A stretch of 64,000 nt of DNA from Apoda limacodes (lineage: Eukaryota; Arthropoda; Insecta; Lepidoptera; Limacodidae), in assembly GCA_946406115.1 (NCBI GenBank), contig OX291555.1, positions 14,836,001 to 14,900,000 of the forward strand, in the 5' to 3' direction. Positions 12,758 through 24,504 of the stretch are shown here, one piece after another. The notes beneath the pieces were generated by a model that did not search any database, was not told the origin of the DNA, and saw only the letters and a list, made by a program, of their open reading frames with translations. The position numbers and the translations under genes are program-made. The first letter of the stretch is position 1. Each line of letters starts with the position of its first letter.

Positions 12758-13109
12758 TAATATGATAAATTTTCTAAATAAAAAAACTTTACTGTCATTC
12801 TTACTAAATTAAATGAATAAACACAATAATTCGAAACACAAAAATCATTAGTCAAATTTGCAAAAATCGAATTCTATCATGATGCTGGCTCGCTTGACAA
12901 ACACGGGGGGCGTGAGACGGGGGAGGCGAGGTAGCAGCCAAAATCAGTCGCGGGCCATCGGTGAGCGAATCTTCACTTGTATTGCGTTTGACGTAAATAG
13001 GTAGGTACCTAAGGAAACAATTACGAAAATATCACTGTTGCATGTTTCGTTGCGCAGCAAGTTGATTATTATTTTGACCTTTAACTAGGTAGGTATTTAG
13101 CGTAATCTA

Positions 13110-13345
13110 TATAAATAAAAATGAATCGCATAATTTGTTGCTAAGCGCGAAACTCGAAGACGGCTGGACCAATTCTGGTAATATTTTTTTGTTGCGTTAA
13201 TAAGGGGAAGGTTTTTATAAAAGAAAAACGGTCAAGTGCGAGTCGGACTCGCACTGTATGGGTAAAAAGATTTTAATGAAATTTTGGTAAGTTGTAATGC
13301 ACACGCCGGGGAAGGTTTTTTGAATTAATACAACCCTTTCACAAT
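13110..13345 (+). repeat. Composite dispersed repeat
   Basis: Contains GCTAAGCGCGAAACTCGAAG, then GGCTGGACCAATT, then the SINE head GTCAAGTGCGAGTCGGACTC and a piece with CACACGCCGGGGAAGGTT. Part of the same block (SINE head through CACACGCCGGGGAAGG) recurs at 49.68-49.79 kb. Confidence 0.55.
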
Positions 13346-13684
13346 AGGTTGGTGCGGCAGTTGTTAAAAAATAAGAAACACGGTTCACCGGGTCAGGTAG
13401 TAATATCTATAAAGAGCACTGCCTAGAGCGTGCAAAATATTGGTAGGCAATAAAATTAAAAGTGTTACCATTTGATTTGCAACTTATTGACCCTCGATCA
13501 GACAGGATCATGAGTAAGTTACACTTATACAACCCGTGTTTACACTTTGACAAAAAAAAAATCCATACAAAATGAATACTAAGGGTATTTAAAATTTGCG
13601 AAACTATTTTCCTGACGTTACCAATTATGAACTGAACCAGAGGTTTTCGTTTGAGGCAATCAGTGAGACACAGGTGGTATAATA

Positions 13685-13830
13685 CTAGCTTTTGCCCGCG
13701 TTATCGGTGTAGAATTTCAACGACAACTCCTCACTTATAGAAAAAAAAACCGACTAACACTTGACGTTTTCAAGTAGCTTATGTTTTGCGCAAGTGGTAG
13801 CAATAAATTAACATAGTTTTATCGCAATCG
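13685..13830 (+). repeat. Dispersed repeat, head fragment
   Basis: Begins ACTAGCTTTTGCCCGCGTTA and continues with the ATTTCAACGACAACTCC portion, then breaks off into unrelated sequence. Confidence 0.5.
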
Positions 13831-13838
13831 GATAAACA

Positions 13839-13973
13839 ATATGGCAGCACATTAAATACTTATTAAATTGAAAATTAATGATGATAATTCATTATATATG
13901 GCAAGCTATATATACAACTATATGGCAGCTCATTAAATACTTATTAAATTGAAAATTAATGATGATAATTCAT
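13839..13973. repeat. 54-bp direct duplication
   Basis: Two nearly identical 54-bp copies at 13839-13892 and 13920-13973 (ATATGGCAGC…ATGATAATTCAT), separated by 27 bases. It is a recent local duplication with no coding content. Confidence 0.85.
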
Positions 13974-15070
13974 TTATACTTCGTTAAAACTCAAAATATA
14001 GTATTTTTGGGTGAAAGTCATATCGCTTATCAGAATACTGACGTTCCAGCTATACGACAAAATCATACCAGAATAAGGCGCGCGGCGCGGGGAAAGGGGG
14101 TCTCGCGCCCGCATCGTGTTCGATAGGGACAGCAAAATTTTAGCAAAAATGTAAAACACCCCCCCGTCACCGCGAAATGTATTCTCTTAAGCACTCATCC
14201 AGTGGCTTAGTGTTACTCTCAGGTCGTCAGTTCATCTGCACAGGTTTGTTTAATTCCAATTGGTCCTCCTTAGTGCTGACAATGGACCTACTAAAAATTA
14301 CCATTGTAGTTAGACAATTGCCCAGTTGGTACAGGGCCGTCCTATTCTGATTCATACTAGCCGTGGTTTTCTAGATGTCTAGAAAAATTGTGAAGAACTC
14401 AAGTTTTCAAAATATTGTAAGTATTAATTTTAGTACAATAAAAAATTGTTTCCTTAGAAACAGATAATTATAAAATACTTTTTAAATACATTCTAACATA
14501 TTTCCGCGACTTCGTCGGCCTGGACATTTGAAAAAAAAAACGCTAGTAAATGTTAATGGTATTAGACATCCAGGCTGTCATACAAATTTTCCTTCCCTAA
14601 TTTGCCTTCTGACCCCCAATTTGACCATTGGGTCATTAAATAATGAATTTTTATAAAAATCTTTCTTTGTGGTTACTTAATAAAATCTAAAAAAATTAAT
14701 ATTTTCGCTGTCGTGTAGCTTTATTATTAAATTTAGCGGATCCTACCGCGATACGTTTTATTTAGTTTTCGATATTTCGGCACAGTTTTATGCACCGTGG
14801 TCGCGGACGGACTGCGGAGATGCGTAGTAGCGTACCCTCCGTCTTGTACGTTTGTGCTGTTCGTTACAAAATATCGTATCTCTTGAAATGAGGAACGTAT
14901 CTAAACAATTGTGACTTAGCATGCTTTGTTGTAATTAAACCCATTCAAATCGGATATAAAACAAGCGTGACCGCAACTAAGGCTAAATTACACACTGCAG
15001 TGTCACTACGCTAACTCGAAGTCAGATGTTTTGCGATTTTATTACTTAACTTGATCACTGAAGCATATGC
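13974..15070. other. Non-coding, GC-rich patches, no gene seen
   Basis: Contains a GC-rich patch at 14078-14125 (GGCGCGCGGCGCGGGG) and another near 14795-14850. A degenerate dispersed-repeat piece (CGCGACTTCGTCGG) lies near 14503. No exon recognised. Confidence 0.4.
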
Positions 15071-16310
15071 TCCATGCTTACAGACCCACGAAGCATTCTA
15101 GATAGATATATTGTCGCTCCGTGAAGAATACTTTAGGGTTATGTAAGTCTATCCAGTGATTGTGGCCGGAATCAAGAAAATGCTGCGCTATAGCTGACTT
15201 CTTACGGTCGTTATTTTTGAGTGCAGTGATGTGTTTCTTGGTACGAGTAGCAATGAAACGCTTCTGGTGTCCAATGTACAAACTACCACAGCTAGGGCTT
15301 TAATTTCGAGATCTTATAATCTCGGCAACTATGATGAATTGATGATATTTCCGAGATTATAATACCGGTATTCCAAGAGCTCAATACCGAAAATTCGGTA
15401 TTACACAAATAATATTCCTGGACGCGGTAATTAATCAGACTATTAATGGGTATTTTTTTTATCATTGTTACTTATTCACCGATTTGTTATTTTGCTTTCT
15501 AATCCATGCTCTATATAAATTAGCAGAAATTAAAATTTTAAGCATAACTCTTCTAGATCTATTTAGACAACATTTAGAAAGTTAATCGATAGCATGAAAT
15601 TGTTTGGTAGCTTATTGCATTATTGCATCATGCATTGCTTGGGGGTTCGTCTTAGTGAAACTAAGTTAAGTTTATTAATAGACCTAAATTAATGAAGTCA
15701 TAATGGCAACACTGAATATAATGTCAGTCAGTTCAGGTCATAGACAATTAAGTCTGGACTGGTAGGTTTTGTCTACAACTATCAAAGTGCTGACTGAAAC
15801 TATAATTTTAATAATTAAGAAATTGTATGCTAGGATCAATACAAGTTTACGTTGAGTTAACAAAGCGACGTTTAAACAACAATTATGATTTCTAGCATTG
15901 GCACTGTGTTACGTGTATTAATTTTGCTATTTTTTTATCTAAATTTGACGACCGGCGGTCCTATCGGTTATTTTAAGATAAGGTTTGAAAGGATTACAAA
16001 AAAAATTGAAGACTCTCTGAATCGGAGAGTTAATACAACAATAATTAAACAAGTGAATTTTTGGATGGAAACACTGTGATTTTATTTATTTAACTGAAAT
16101 TTTCTTAATACCGATATTAAAACCGAAATGTTGAGATTGAGTTTCAATACCGAAAATAATACCGAGATTGAAAAAAGTTCCGAGATTGCATGCCCTAACC
16201 ACAGCTACCGGCAACTTTATGCACACCGGGACACTGAAATAGTATTCTTCGCCGATCTCATACGACTAGATATCTGCTTGTCACAAAGAGTAAACACAAT
16301 CTTGATTCCA
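15070..16310 (-). pseudogene. Penelope-like element GIY-YIG domain relic
   Basis: On the minus strand, 15078-15284 encodes CGSLYIGHQKR, then TRTKKHITALK, then KSAIAQHFLDSGH. This is the pattern of the GIY-YIG endonuclease at the C-terminus of Penelope-like retroelements (G-x-YIG, then the R and H of the conserved helix). The upstream residues PGVHKVAG are encoded at about 16206-16229, beyond an inserted hAT element. Beyond that the frame has a stop and appears decayed. The reverse transcriptase part is not found. The end, FFTERQYIY, is followed by a stop, and the element is inactive. Confidence 0.72.
15293..16197. mobile_element. Non-autonomous hAT element, 905 bp
   Basis: The ends TAGGGC…GCCCTA are typical hAT termini. 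The 8-bp target duplication ACCACAGC is present at 15285-15292 and 16198-16205. Subterminal regions are full of ATACCGA / CCGAGATT motifs in both orientations, as hAT subterminal repeats often are. No transposase is encoded; the 64-aa frame at 15885-16079 has no recognisable domain. It split the GIY-YIG coding relic described above. Confidence 0.88.
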
Positions 16311-16884
16311 TAATTCTTTTATATTCTGTCGACTTTGTTAGTCCTTTTACAAACGGAAGAAACGTGTGTGTCCACCATATATATAAGGCAAACGTTGCAT
16401 TATTGGTAGGTATGTATCAGTTCTGACAAACGTACTACGTCGCACAATTAGTTAATGAGGCAACTACTGAAGCTGGGTAACATAGGTGATTGTGTGACGT
16501 GGCATGTAGATACCTATCGGTGTGTGTTGGTTTTCTATAATACTTAATTACTTAAAGAACCGTCAGAGGATGTTTATCTGTGCCGAAATCGGAAACAAAA
16601 CTGAACGTATCGTGGTAAGACCCGTTTAATTCAGATCTTACATCTTTGGATTTATATACACTAGTGGCATTATTTGTGGTCTTTTGTACTATATTTCATA
16701 GATTTCGCATATTTATGTTTGATTTTTCGGCATGTTAATAATATAATTTACTCTAATAAATCACTTTTTTTATATTATATTAATTGTAAGAACTGAATAA
16801 AATAACATTCGGTGTCGCCAAGTCGTAAATAAAAGAAAACAAATATTGCATTGGATTTTAACAGCATATAAAGCATTAAACATG

Positions 16885-17152
16885 TAATATTCAAAAATAT
16901 GTCGAATATAAATAATATAAAGACGGACGTTATACACACAGCGTCGCATGACCCAAAAGTAAGCAAAGCTGGTGCTATGGATACCAGATAACGGATACAA
17001 ATAAATACGGTAAATACATAAATATTAAACACAAATACACCCAGACTCAAGACAACACATAATATGTTTATCGCATAAATGTTTGTCCAGTGCGGGAATC
17101 GAACCCACACCCTGTGCACAGCACACTACCAACTAGGCTGCAAGAGAGTTAA
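16885..17152 (-). repeat. tRNA-derived SINE
   Basis: The minus strand has an A-box-like CAGCCTAGTTGGTAG (17126-17140) and a perfect B-box GGTTCGATTCC (17095-17105). A body follows of the kind GTATTTATGTATTTACCG…CACCAGCTTTGCTTAC. This head-plus-body arrangement is a common lepidopteran tRNA-related SINE. It is not a functional tRNA gene, because no closing acceptor stem or anticodon arm is visible. Confidence 0.75.
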
Positions 17153-17524
17153 CTAATTTTTTTTCCTTCTTGGTTAAACATTGCTTAAAGACATTTATTT
17201 TTTCGAATTTAATTTAAAATTGGAAACTTAAAAAGTGTCCACAATAAATGCCACTATTTCTGTACAAATTTCAAACATGTGTTTATCTAAATGAGACTAA
17301 ATGTTTGACGTTGGGTACTTTTTGTACTACTAATTACTTCTTTAAAAGAACTACAAAACGGCAAAAAATAATCGATTATGCGATATTTGCAGTATTCTGT
17401 AATTATACATACGAAGGGAACTACAATCTCAAGAAATAAAAAAAACACTTGTTCAAGCCATTGACGAACAAGGACCTTATTGATTAGAGAATCCCTAAGC
17501 TCTATCACGTATGTTATAAAAATA

Positions 17525-18160
17525 TGATCGGTCAAATGCGAGTCGGACTTTTGCACCGAGGTAAAAGGTAAACCCTATTGAGGGTCAAACTTAACTTTGC
17601 CGATGGACAACTGTTGTCCCAATACATCGACATAGGTCGCAGTTAATTTACCAACAGCAAATAATAAAGTTTATAATCGCAACAAAAAAAATATATTTGT
17701 GATGTAACAACAAATTTACGGTTTTCAGATATTATCCCCGATGTGTGCTACACAGCATTGCTTCTTGCCAAATTTCATGCTTCTAGGTAAACGGGAAATA
17801 CCCCACAGGTTTTGATTTATTTGTTGCAAAATGCAACAAAAATAACCGTATTTTGGGCATATTTTTTATTGCATTAACTTAGTAGCTTGATTTTTTATAA
17901 CTTGAAGTGACCGTAGATTATAGTTTTTGGTATTAATTTCAACTTGATACGTTCACGCGCTCTTATGGACATAATATGCGACAATAATGGCCGTCTTTCT
18001 GCCGCATTATTTTTTGCGTTGACTCAGGAGCTTAATTTTTTTACAGCTTCAAGGGTCCGTAGACTTGATATTAATTTCAATACCTTCACGCGTTTCTGAA
18101 AAATAGGGTCTGGACAGATAGACGGACAACGAAGTAAAGTGAACCCTAAACAGGTAGAAA
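17525..18160 (+). repeat. SINE-like dispersed repeat, second subfamily
   Basis: The head GTCAAATGCGAGTCGGACTT is followed by a body (GGTTTTGATT…TTGCGTTGAC…TTCACGCGTTTCTGA) and a tail GACAGATAGACGGACAAC. The same order occurs at 63072-63520. It shares its head with the 5515 family but has a different body. Confidence 0.65.
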
Positions 18161-19080
18161 TTGAAAACAAGATATGAAAACTTGGAGTCAAGACATCAAC
18201 GTGCAGGGACCATAGCAAAAATATGTAAACAACAGATTGCTGAAATTTTAAGTGAGGCATATTAGTTATTTTTAAAAATGCTAGAAATCGAAAAGAAAAT
18301 ATGAAAATGTAGAGCCAAGCCGACCACGCACACCTTACCAATACCATAACCATAGTTTATGAACCTAAGGCATTTTCGTTCAGTTTTAAAGAGGTAGAAA
18401 ATGAGAAAGAACAGTATATGATAACGCGGAGGACCACACCAACGTGTCTTGCACAATTGCTTAGATTTTGTGCCAGGCTTTTTCCTTTAGTATTCAAAAG
18501 CTAACTATTATAGTAATTAGTGTAAGTTTGTTAATTTCTTCTCGATTTAACCTTATATGCAAAACTTAACCTTAGAGAAAAATTGGCAATTTTGGAAGTG
18601 CTTTAATTGCGAGGAGACCACAGTGCCATCACATTCCGGGAATTCCAGCTTATGCTACTATTGAATTTGAGTAATGCACTTTTCTTCTTTGTCTTCGTCT
18701 TACTTGTGATTCGACAATGGTAGGCAGATGCATCTTGCAATTGGTGTTTTGTTGTCTTAAGTTATAGGTTTTATGTAGGTATCATCATGTGGGCACGTCG
18801 CCTCGTGTTGATTTACAATAAAAAAATATACGTAGGTAGTTACAGACAATATACAGGGCAAAAAGCGACAACTTCTCCCTCAAAAACACACAGGGATATA
18901 TAACGTTTAATTTGATACTAATCATTTAAATACCATCACGACACTTCTTATTCCTAAAGCAGCGGGCGGAGAGATATATAGAGAATGTCAACTGTTGCTG
19001 TTTAAAGTAATGTTGTAATATTCACCTATTTCTATTTCTACTCGTCGTCTCGACGCGCAGCGTGATCCGATGACGGTTTC
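18160..19080. other. Non-coding, no gene seen
   Basis: Two similar stretches (near 18290-18330 and 18390-18440, with GTAGAAAATGAGAAAGA / GAAAATGTAGAGCC) hint at an old local duplication. No exon recognised. Confidence 0.35.
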
Positions 19081-19089
19081 TTATATAAG

Positions 19090-21870
19090 TATATTTAGGT
19101 TGACTACTGGACATAAGTCTCCTTCATATCGCGCCATTTCTCCTGGATGCATTTTGCATCTAGCCACCCTTTTAATAGGCTGGGGCCGTTACGGATTTTT
19201 ATAGCTAAAAAAAAAAAAATTAGTAGCAGGCAACGGCTGGCTGGAATATGTAGTTGAGGTCATAAACAATGAAAAAAAAAACTTTCGAACTTGAGATTAA
19301 GGGAAGTAGTGAAATGGGGTGCTATTTAAGGGATGAAAACCGTTTTTCGTTATTTGTGGCGGAACGAGACCTCCTAGAGAAAAGTGTTTTATACAAAAGT
19401 TGTAGATAATAAAAAAATCTAAAACTTTTATTATATATATTTTTCGACATAACCTCAAAGTTTTCGAGAAAATGACGAAAAACCGATTTTTCTGTTTTTT
19501 ATTTTTTTCGCGCGTGAAAATTATTTAATTTAAATGAAACTTTGTGATAATACGTAATTATTTGCACACAATAAGCATGAATTTTTTCAATTATGGAAAA
19601 TTAATATTTTTCGAGATTTCACCATTTTTCCGAAAAAACACCCTTATCTTTGGTGAACAACTTTATTGATTTTTTTTTGGTTTCTGATGTTGTACAAGGT
19701 CTTATTTTTTTCGTCGTGATGTCTACTTTCAAATGGTATATCGATTTTAATTATTCATTGTTATTTAGTAGCTTATAATTAAGAAAAACCGTTAAAAAAA
19801 AAAATCTAATCTCGAACTTACCGATTTTTTTCATTATTTTAAATTTTTTTAGCATATTTATGTTAATAATTTATAATATTTTGATGAAATAACTTACTTT
19901 GGTATAAAATGAATAAATTTAAATGAAGTTCATCACGAAAAGGTAGGGAAAACTTCATGAAACTTAACATTTATATGGAAATCATAAGTACTTTATTATT
20001 TAATTTTCTTTTTACTTAAGTAATTAACCGAAAAAAAGTGATTTTCGAATTTTTTAGTTTATGTATTAATAAAAAAAAATTACATAATTTTTTGAGAACT
20101 TTTTTTATAATATTGTTCAGGACCATTTTTTACATTTATGCAATATTTTTTCCGGCAATTACTTTTTATACTATTATATTGAAAAAAAGTAAAACAAACA
20201 AAACTCAACAAAATGTTTTTAATAAGTCCCTGGTTTAAATTAATCAATATTATTTCATAATGAACTTTTAAAAATGCAAAAAAACGAAACACTTTCAAAG
20301 AGTCACTGAATGACACTGTATAATTTTGACAAAAATTAAAACGTGTACCTGAAGTATATATACGACATCTATAGCACAACGCGTCGCAAGCAACCAGGCA
20401 AGATGTACGATCTCCCTTTCTCGTTTGTGTGGTATCCCTAACCGTATATTACGTTTGTAACACGTGCTAAATCTGAAATAAATTTTAGATGTACATTAAA
20501 TATTTTTCTGAAATGTTTATTCGGTTTTGGTGAAATTAAAGCTAATAGTTGTAGCTTCAAGCGTACACATCAAAACAAAACATTACTGTAACATTTAAGA
20601 ATTGTAATTATCATGTATGAATTTACAATAATATTAAAATTATAAAAGCTACTGACAATGTTAAAGGCTATAAAATTAATACTCAACTTGCTTTGTTACT
20701 ATCCAACGGCAGTAAACTATAGTCAATTAATAATTTGTTTAATTTTAATTGAAATCTTAATCACCACGTGTGTTAACAAAGGACGCATCAACAACTGAAA
20801 AAATATTTTCACACAACTAGTCGAATAGAAATTTACTACTACAACAGAACGAGCTCTGCTGCTCTTGTACAGGCTCACTTTATCCTACCCCTCTCTCTCC
20901 CCAACCTTCAGTCGTTTTTGGCGGGCATTTCAAATACCTGTATGCTGTGAAATTTTAAATTTTGTAAATTTTTTTTTTTTGAATACGTAACATTATTTTG
21001 TTATTTTTTATTCTATTAAATTTTAGCGTTGTTTCCAATAAATAAATTCATTTAAATTTATTCATTTTATACCAAAGTAAGTTATTTCATCAAAATATTA
21101 TAAATTATTAACATAAATATGCTAAAAAATTGAAAATAATGAAAAAAATCGGTAAGTTCGAGATTAGATTTTTTTTTTCGGTTTTTCTTAATTTTAAGCT
21201 ACTAAATAACAATGAATAATTAAAATCGATATACCATTTGAAAGTAGACATCACGACGAAAAAAATAAGACCTTGTACAACATCAGAAACAAAAAAAAAT
21301 CAATAAAGTTGTTCACCAAAGATAAGGGTGTTTTTTCGGAAAAATGGTGAAATCTCTAAAAATATTAATTTTCCATAATTGAAAAAATTCATGCTTATTG
21401 TGTGCAAATAATTACGTATTTTCACTAAGTTTCATTTAAATTAAATAATTTTCACGCGAGAAAAAAATAAAAAACAGAAAAATCGGTTTTTCGTCATTTT
21501 CTCGAAAACTTTGAGGTTATGTCGAAAAATATATATAATAAAAGTTTTAGATTTTTTTATTATCTACAACTTTTGTATGAAACACTTTTCTCTAGAAGGT
21601 CTCGTTCCGCCACAAATAACGAAAAACGGTTTTCATCCCTTAAATAGCACCCCATTTCACTACTTCCCTTAATCTCAAGTTCGAAAGTTTTTTTTTTCAT
21701 TGTTTATGACCTCAACTATATATTTCAGCCAGCTGTTGCCTGCTACTAATTTTTTCATCTCAAAAAGGTAATGGCCCCAGCCTATAAGGTCATCGGTCCA
21801 TTAGGCTTGAGGGCGTCGCATGCTTTGCCTGCCGGTACGCGGTCTTAATATATGGTCTCTCTGTATCATC
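19090..21870 (-). pseudogene. RTE-like LINE relic, split by a DNA transposon
   Basis: Minus-strand flanks of the long inverted-repeat element belong to one LINE 3' region. The right flank (21785-21870) encodes a GRQSMRR-like stretch. One frame runs across the junction as WTDDLKRVA, and the left flank (19092-19172) carries CIQEKWRDMKETYVQ, the RTE-type C-terminal signature. Stops and frame changes show it is dead. Confidence 0.6.
19176..21784. mobile_element. 2.6-kb DNA element with ~740-bp inverted arms
   Basis: The arms are 19176-19927 and 21047-21784. They are near-identical inverted copies: long stretches match with only scattered single changes. The ends are TAGGCTGGGGCC…GGCCCCAGCCTA, flanked by TAA on both sides (19173-19175 and 21785-21787). 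A 3-bp TWA-type duplication fits the PIF/Harbinger superfamily, but the family is not proven. The 1.1-kb centre (19928-21046) has no long open frame, so the copy is non-autonomous. Close arm identity suggests recent activity or arm homogenisation. Confidence 0.88.
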
Positions 21871-22049
21871 TAACAAGCTGCAGGACTCGTCTTGTAAACA
21901 TGGAGCTGGACGGTCTTTTATAAGAGATTATGCTAAGTTTTATCAAACTCGTTAGGTTCTTGGATGCCTATCAGGAGAAACTTGCACGAACAGAAAATTC
22001 TCTACAGTTTTTTGATATGTGTTGATGATGAGTATTTTTATGTTAACAG

Positions 22050-22210
22050 CCACACGTGCAAGATAATGCGTGGTCCTGAAAAACGCAACTGCAATACTGT
22101 GTCTTCATCCATATTGGAAGTGTCCCGGAACAACACACACAAACAGCAGCCACACTCGGCCGGATAGAAGTTTCTTAAATTTTTTCTTGTGACAACGCTG
22201 AATGGTTTTA
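22050..22210 (+). pseudogene. Degenerate copy of the last GCH1 exon
   Basis: This is an open frame, SHTCKIMRG…NTVSSSILEVSRNN, aligning to HMCMVMRG…[14 protein letters not shown] of the true last exon at 10787-10916. An acceptor-like TTAACAG ends at 22049, exactly where the real exon has its acceptor, and the Cys zinc ligand is kept. After RNN the frame diverges and ends at a TAG (22165-22167), so the C-terminal [10 protein letters not shown] is lost. Homology continues into the 3' UTR (ATAGAAGTTT…TTTTTTC…GACAACG). Retention of the splice acceptor and UTR indicates a DNA-level duplication rather than a processed copy. No other GCH1 exon copies are seen nearby. Confidence 0.8.
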
Positions 22211-23100
22211 AGTAAAATTTAAAAAATAATACAATGCTTTTTGTGCGACCAGAAATAAATTATAATAATATAAAATAATAAAAATAAAGCATAGTCTGTG
22301 GTACTACTTACATTTATTTTTACTTTTGAAATAAGTAATTGGCTAGTAAATGCCTCATAGGACTGTACAATGGACACCCTATTAGTTATCCCCCGAAACA
22401 CCTATACATATACCTACACAAATTCAGACAGACATAGTAAATCCGTAATTTGCCCGGCTTCCACACAAAAGATAATAATCTAACCAAATGTATCAATACC
22501 ACGTATTCCATATTTCTGAAAAATTCTAATCTAATCAGTTCTATTCTAGGGGTGTAGAGAAATCGATTGAGATGTCGTCAAGGCAAATCTGTCTATTAGA
22601 TTTCAAGTTATGCGATCCCTAAAAAATAGTCGCAAATGATTCCCCAGCTCGCAAAACCTAAGAAATCATAATTTTCAGCAATTCAAATTTTTGGATCCAT
22701 CATAGTAACTTCTCATCTCAAAGAGAAGTTAAAAAGCAATCACGCTTAATAATTTTTAAATTATATAATAATTAATAATAATAATTAAAAACCGGCCACT
22801 TTTAGCAAAAATGCCAACTACAACTCACAGATATTATTTAGAAACAATATAAAACCTTCTAAAAATAGCTTATGACTAGCTTTATATTTGCGACATTTGA
22901 ATTTTAGAAATTCGTTTTCTACGAAGAGATATCTAATGGCGGCGCTAGTGGGCTGTAAGTTTAATACTTTAAGGGGCCTTAAGTTTATAACTTGACAAAA
23001 ATGGCGCTAACCCTGAGGAGCGCAAGTGGCCCTTAGTAGACAATAAGCTGACTTAAGTAAAGTAAATAGGTTGTTTTTTTAGCCCAGTTAGATCTCTACC
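22211..23100. other. Non-coding, no gene seen
   Basis: AT-rich sequence. A patch at 22930-23035 carries two similar GGCGCTA pieces (ATGGCGGCGCTAGTGGG and ATGGCGCTAACCC), perhaps a small unidentified repeat. Confidence 0.4.
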
Positions 23101-23105
23101 ATGTA

Positions 23106-24229
23106 CGATGGGCTGCAAAAGTGCATGGACAATTCTGAAACAAAATGCTATGAGGCGACAATTGACGCCATCTACCCGTGTATATCTATCGATGTAGTGT
23201 AGCAGCAATTACATAACTTTACTGGTTCAATAAGATCTTACTAGACGGCGCTAAAATATGAAAAAATAGTTTTCCAGAACTATGTAGGCGCATTCTTTAT
23301 TATTTATTATACTATTAACATAACGAAACTCCAAACCAAGGTTATAAAATTTATAAAATAATTTATATTTTATATTGGAAATATTTCTGAAATTTGTTAC
23401 AGCGGAGAACAGTTGTTTTATGGTTATGGGTACGTTGATTCGAAGAGGAGAGATCTTTGTTTCACTGTCACAGAACATGTTAGTAGGGTAGGCTACGGTT
23501 CATAAACACATTACAACGCAAAGCTATGGTGAAGGAGTATGAGGAAAATAGATTCGTGCCAACAAACCACTACGTGGGTTTATTTGACACAAGTTACAGC
23601 GGAGAACAGGGTTTGCATTAACGTAGGCATGCTATCCAATCCTTGCTAACGGAAAAGCATAAAAGAACAAGGTTAGAGTTCTGTTTAGTGCTCTTAGATT
23701 TCGATTAAAGAAATGTCATCTTCATTGATGAAAAGATCTTTAAGACCTGCCAACACGGACGTCTGAGTTTGTGGCGTCGAAATAATACGCGATATAATAG
23801 TGCTCACATAATGCCTAATACGGAGTCTGGTCGTGTAACAGTGAACGTGTCGGAGTTATTATTACAAACGTAATATTATTTACAGAGTTATTAGTTAAAG
23901 TAAATTAAAATTACTTACAGATAATCATCTTTTAAAGAATATGAGATACCTAATAATACAATAAAAACAAATCAAAATTATAAAAAAAAACAAAAAGGTC
24001 AGAATTCGAACGTCGCGTCGGTCACTAGACACACTATGAGGATGAGAGGCGCCGACATATTGAGCTAGCGATCCATGTTTTAAATGGTCGAAATATCGAT
24101 TGTGTTATTGTGTAACTAACATCAATTTCACTAGTTCAGTTAACCACGCCATCTAGTTTTGTTTTGTGAACGTGAACTCAATGAGTTCACAAGATTATAG
24201 AGGTATCCATGCCATTTTGCAGCTGAGTG
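23106..24229 (+). mobile_element. Decayed Tc1-like transposon
   Basis: Imperfect inverted ends (GGCTGCAAAAGTGCATGG on the left, CCATGCCATTTTGCAGC on the right) lie next to TA at 23104 and 24230. Plus-strand coding debris around 23640-23850 reads LLTEKHKRTRLEF, then VIFIDEKIFKT, then WRRNNTRYNSAHI and SGRVTVN. This is the D-E-K catalytic region of a Tc1/mariner (DD34E-type) transposase. The 5' and 3' parts are broken by stops and frameshifts, and the copy is inactive. Confidence 0.75.
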
Positions 24230-24231
24230 TA

Positions 24232-24504
24232 CTTACAAGGTGTCCAAAAAGAATATTGATTTCGAATTTCAATAAAATAAAAACTACTATCAATTAATTT
24301 ATTTTTTTATTGTTCCTAATTAGAATACAATAATGAAAATTGTTTCGAAAAGATAATGTTATCCAAATGATGACTGTTACGCTGCTGGCACTCTTCTAAT
24401 CTGGAAAGAAAATTAGTGAGAACACGCTGACACATAATACGCCCTTGATATTGCTGCCATTTCTAATCTGATGTTTTGTTTCAACTGGATTAGGTTCGTC
24501 GGAT
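24232..24504 (-). pseudogene. Mariner-like transposase, C-terminal half
   Basis: On the minus strand an in-frame stretch reads TNFLSRLEECQQRNSHHLDN, then IIF. This resembles the C-terminus of insect mariner-like transposases of the type with an N-terminal helix-turn-helix annotated DUF4817. The outer end reads GGTGTCCAAAAAGAATATTG (from 24238). Its N-terminal half is at 34506-35049, across the LTR retrotransposon, in the same orientation. Confidence 0.55.

Noticed and set aside
15885..16079. 64-aa frame inside the hAT element as a transposase remnant
   Set aside because: No hAT dimerisation or catalytic motif is visible.
16770..17119. Overlapping 76- and 114-aa frames on the minus strand
   Set aside because: They lie within the tRNA-derived SINE and reflect its composition.
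17088..17152. Possible tRNA gene on the minus strand (A- and B-box present)
   Set aside because: No acceptor stem or anticodon arm closes, and the sequence runs into a SINE body; called as a SINE head.
20038..20379. Frames of 66 and 99 aa in the centre of the long-arm element
   Set aside because: Low-complexity Phe/Lys/Ile-rich translations with no transposase motif.
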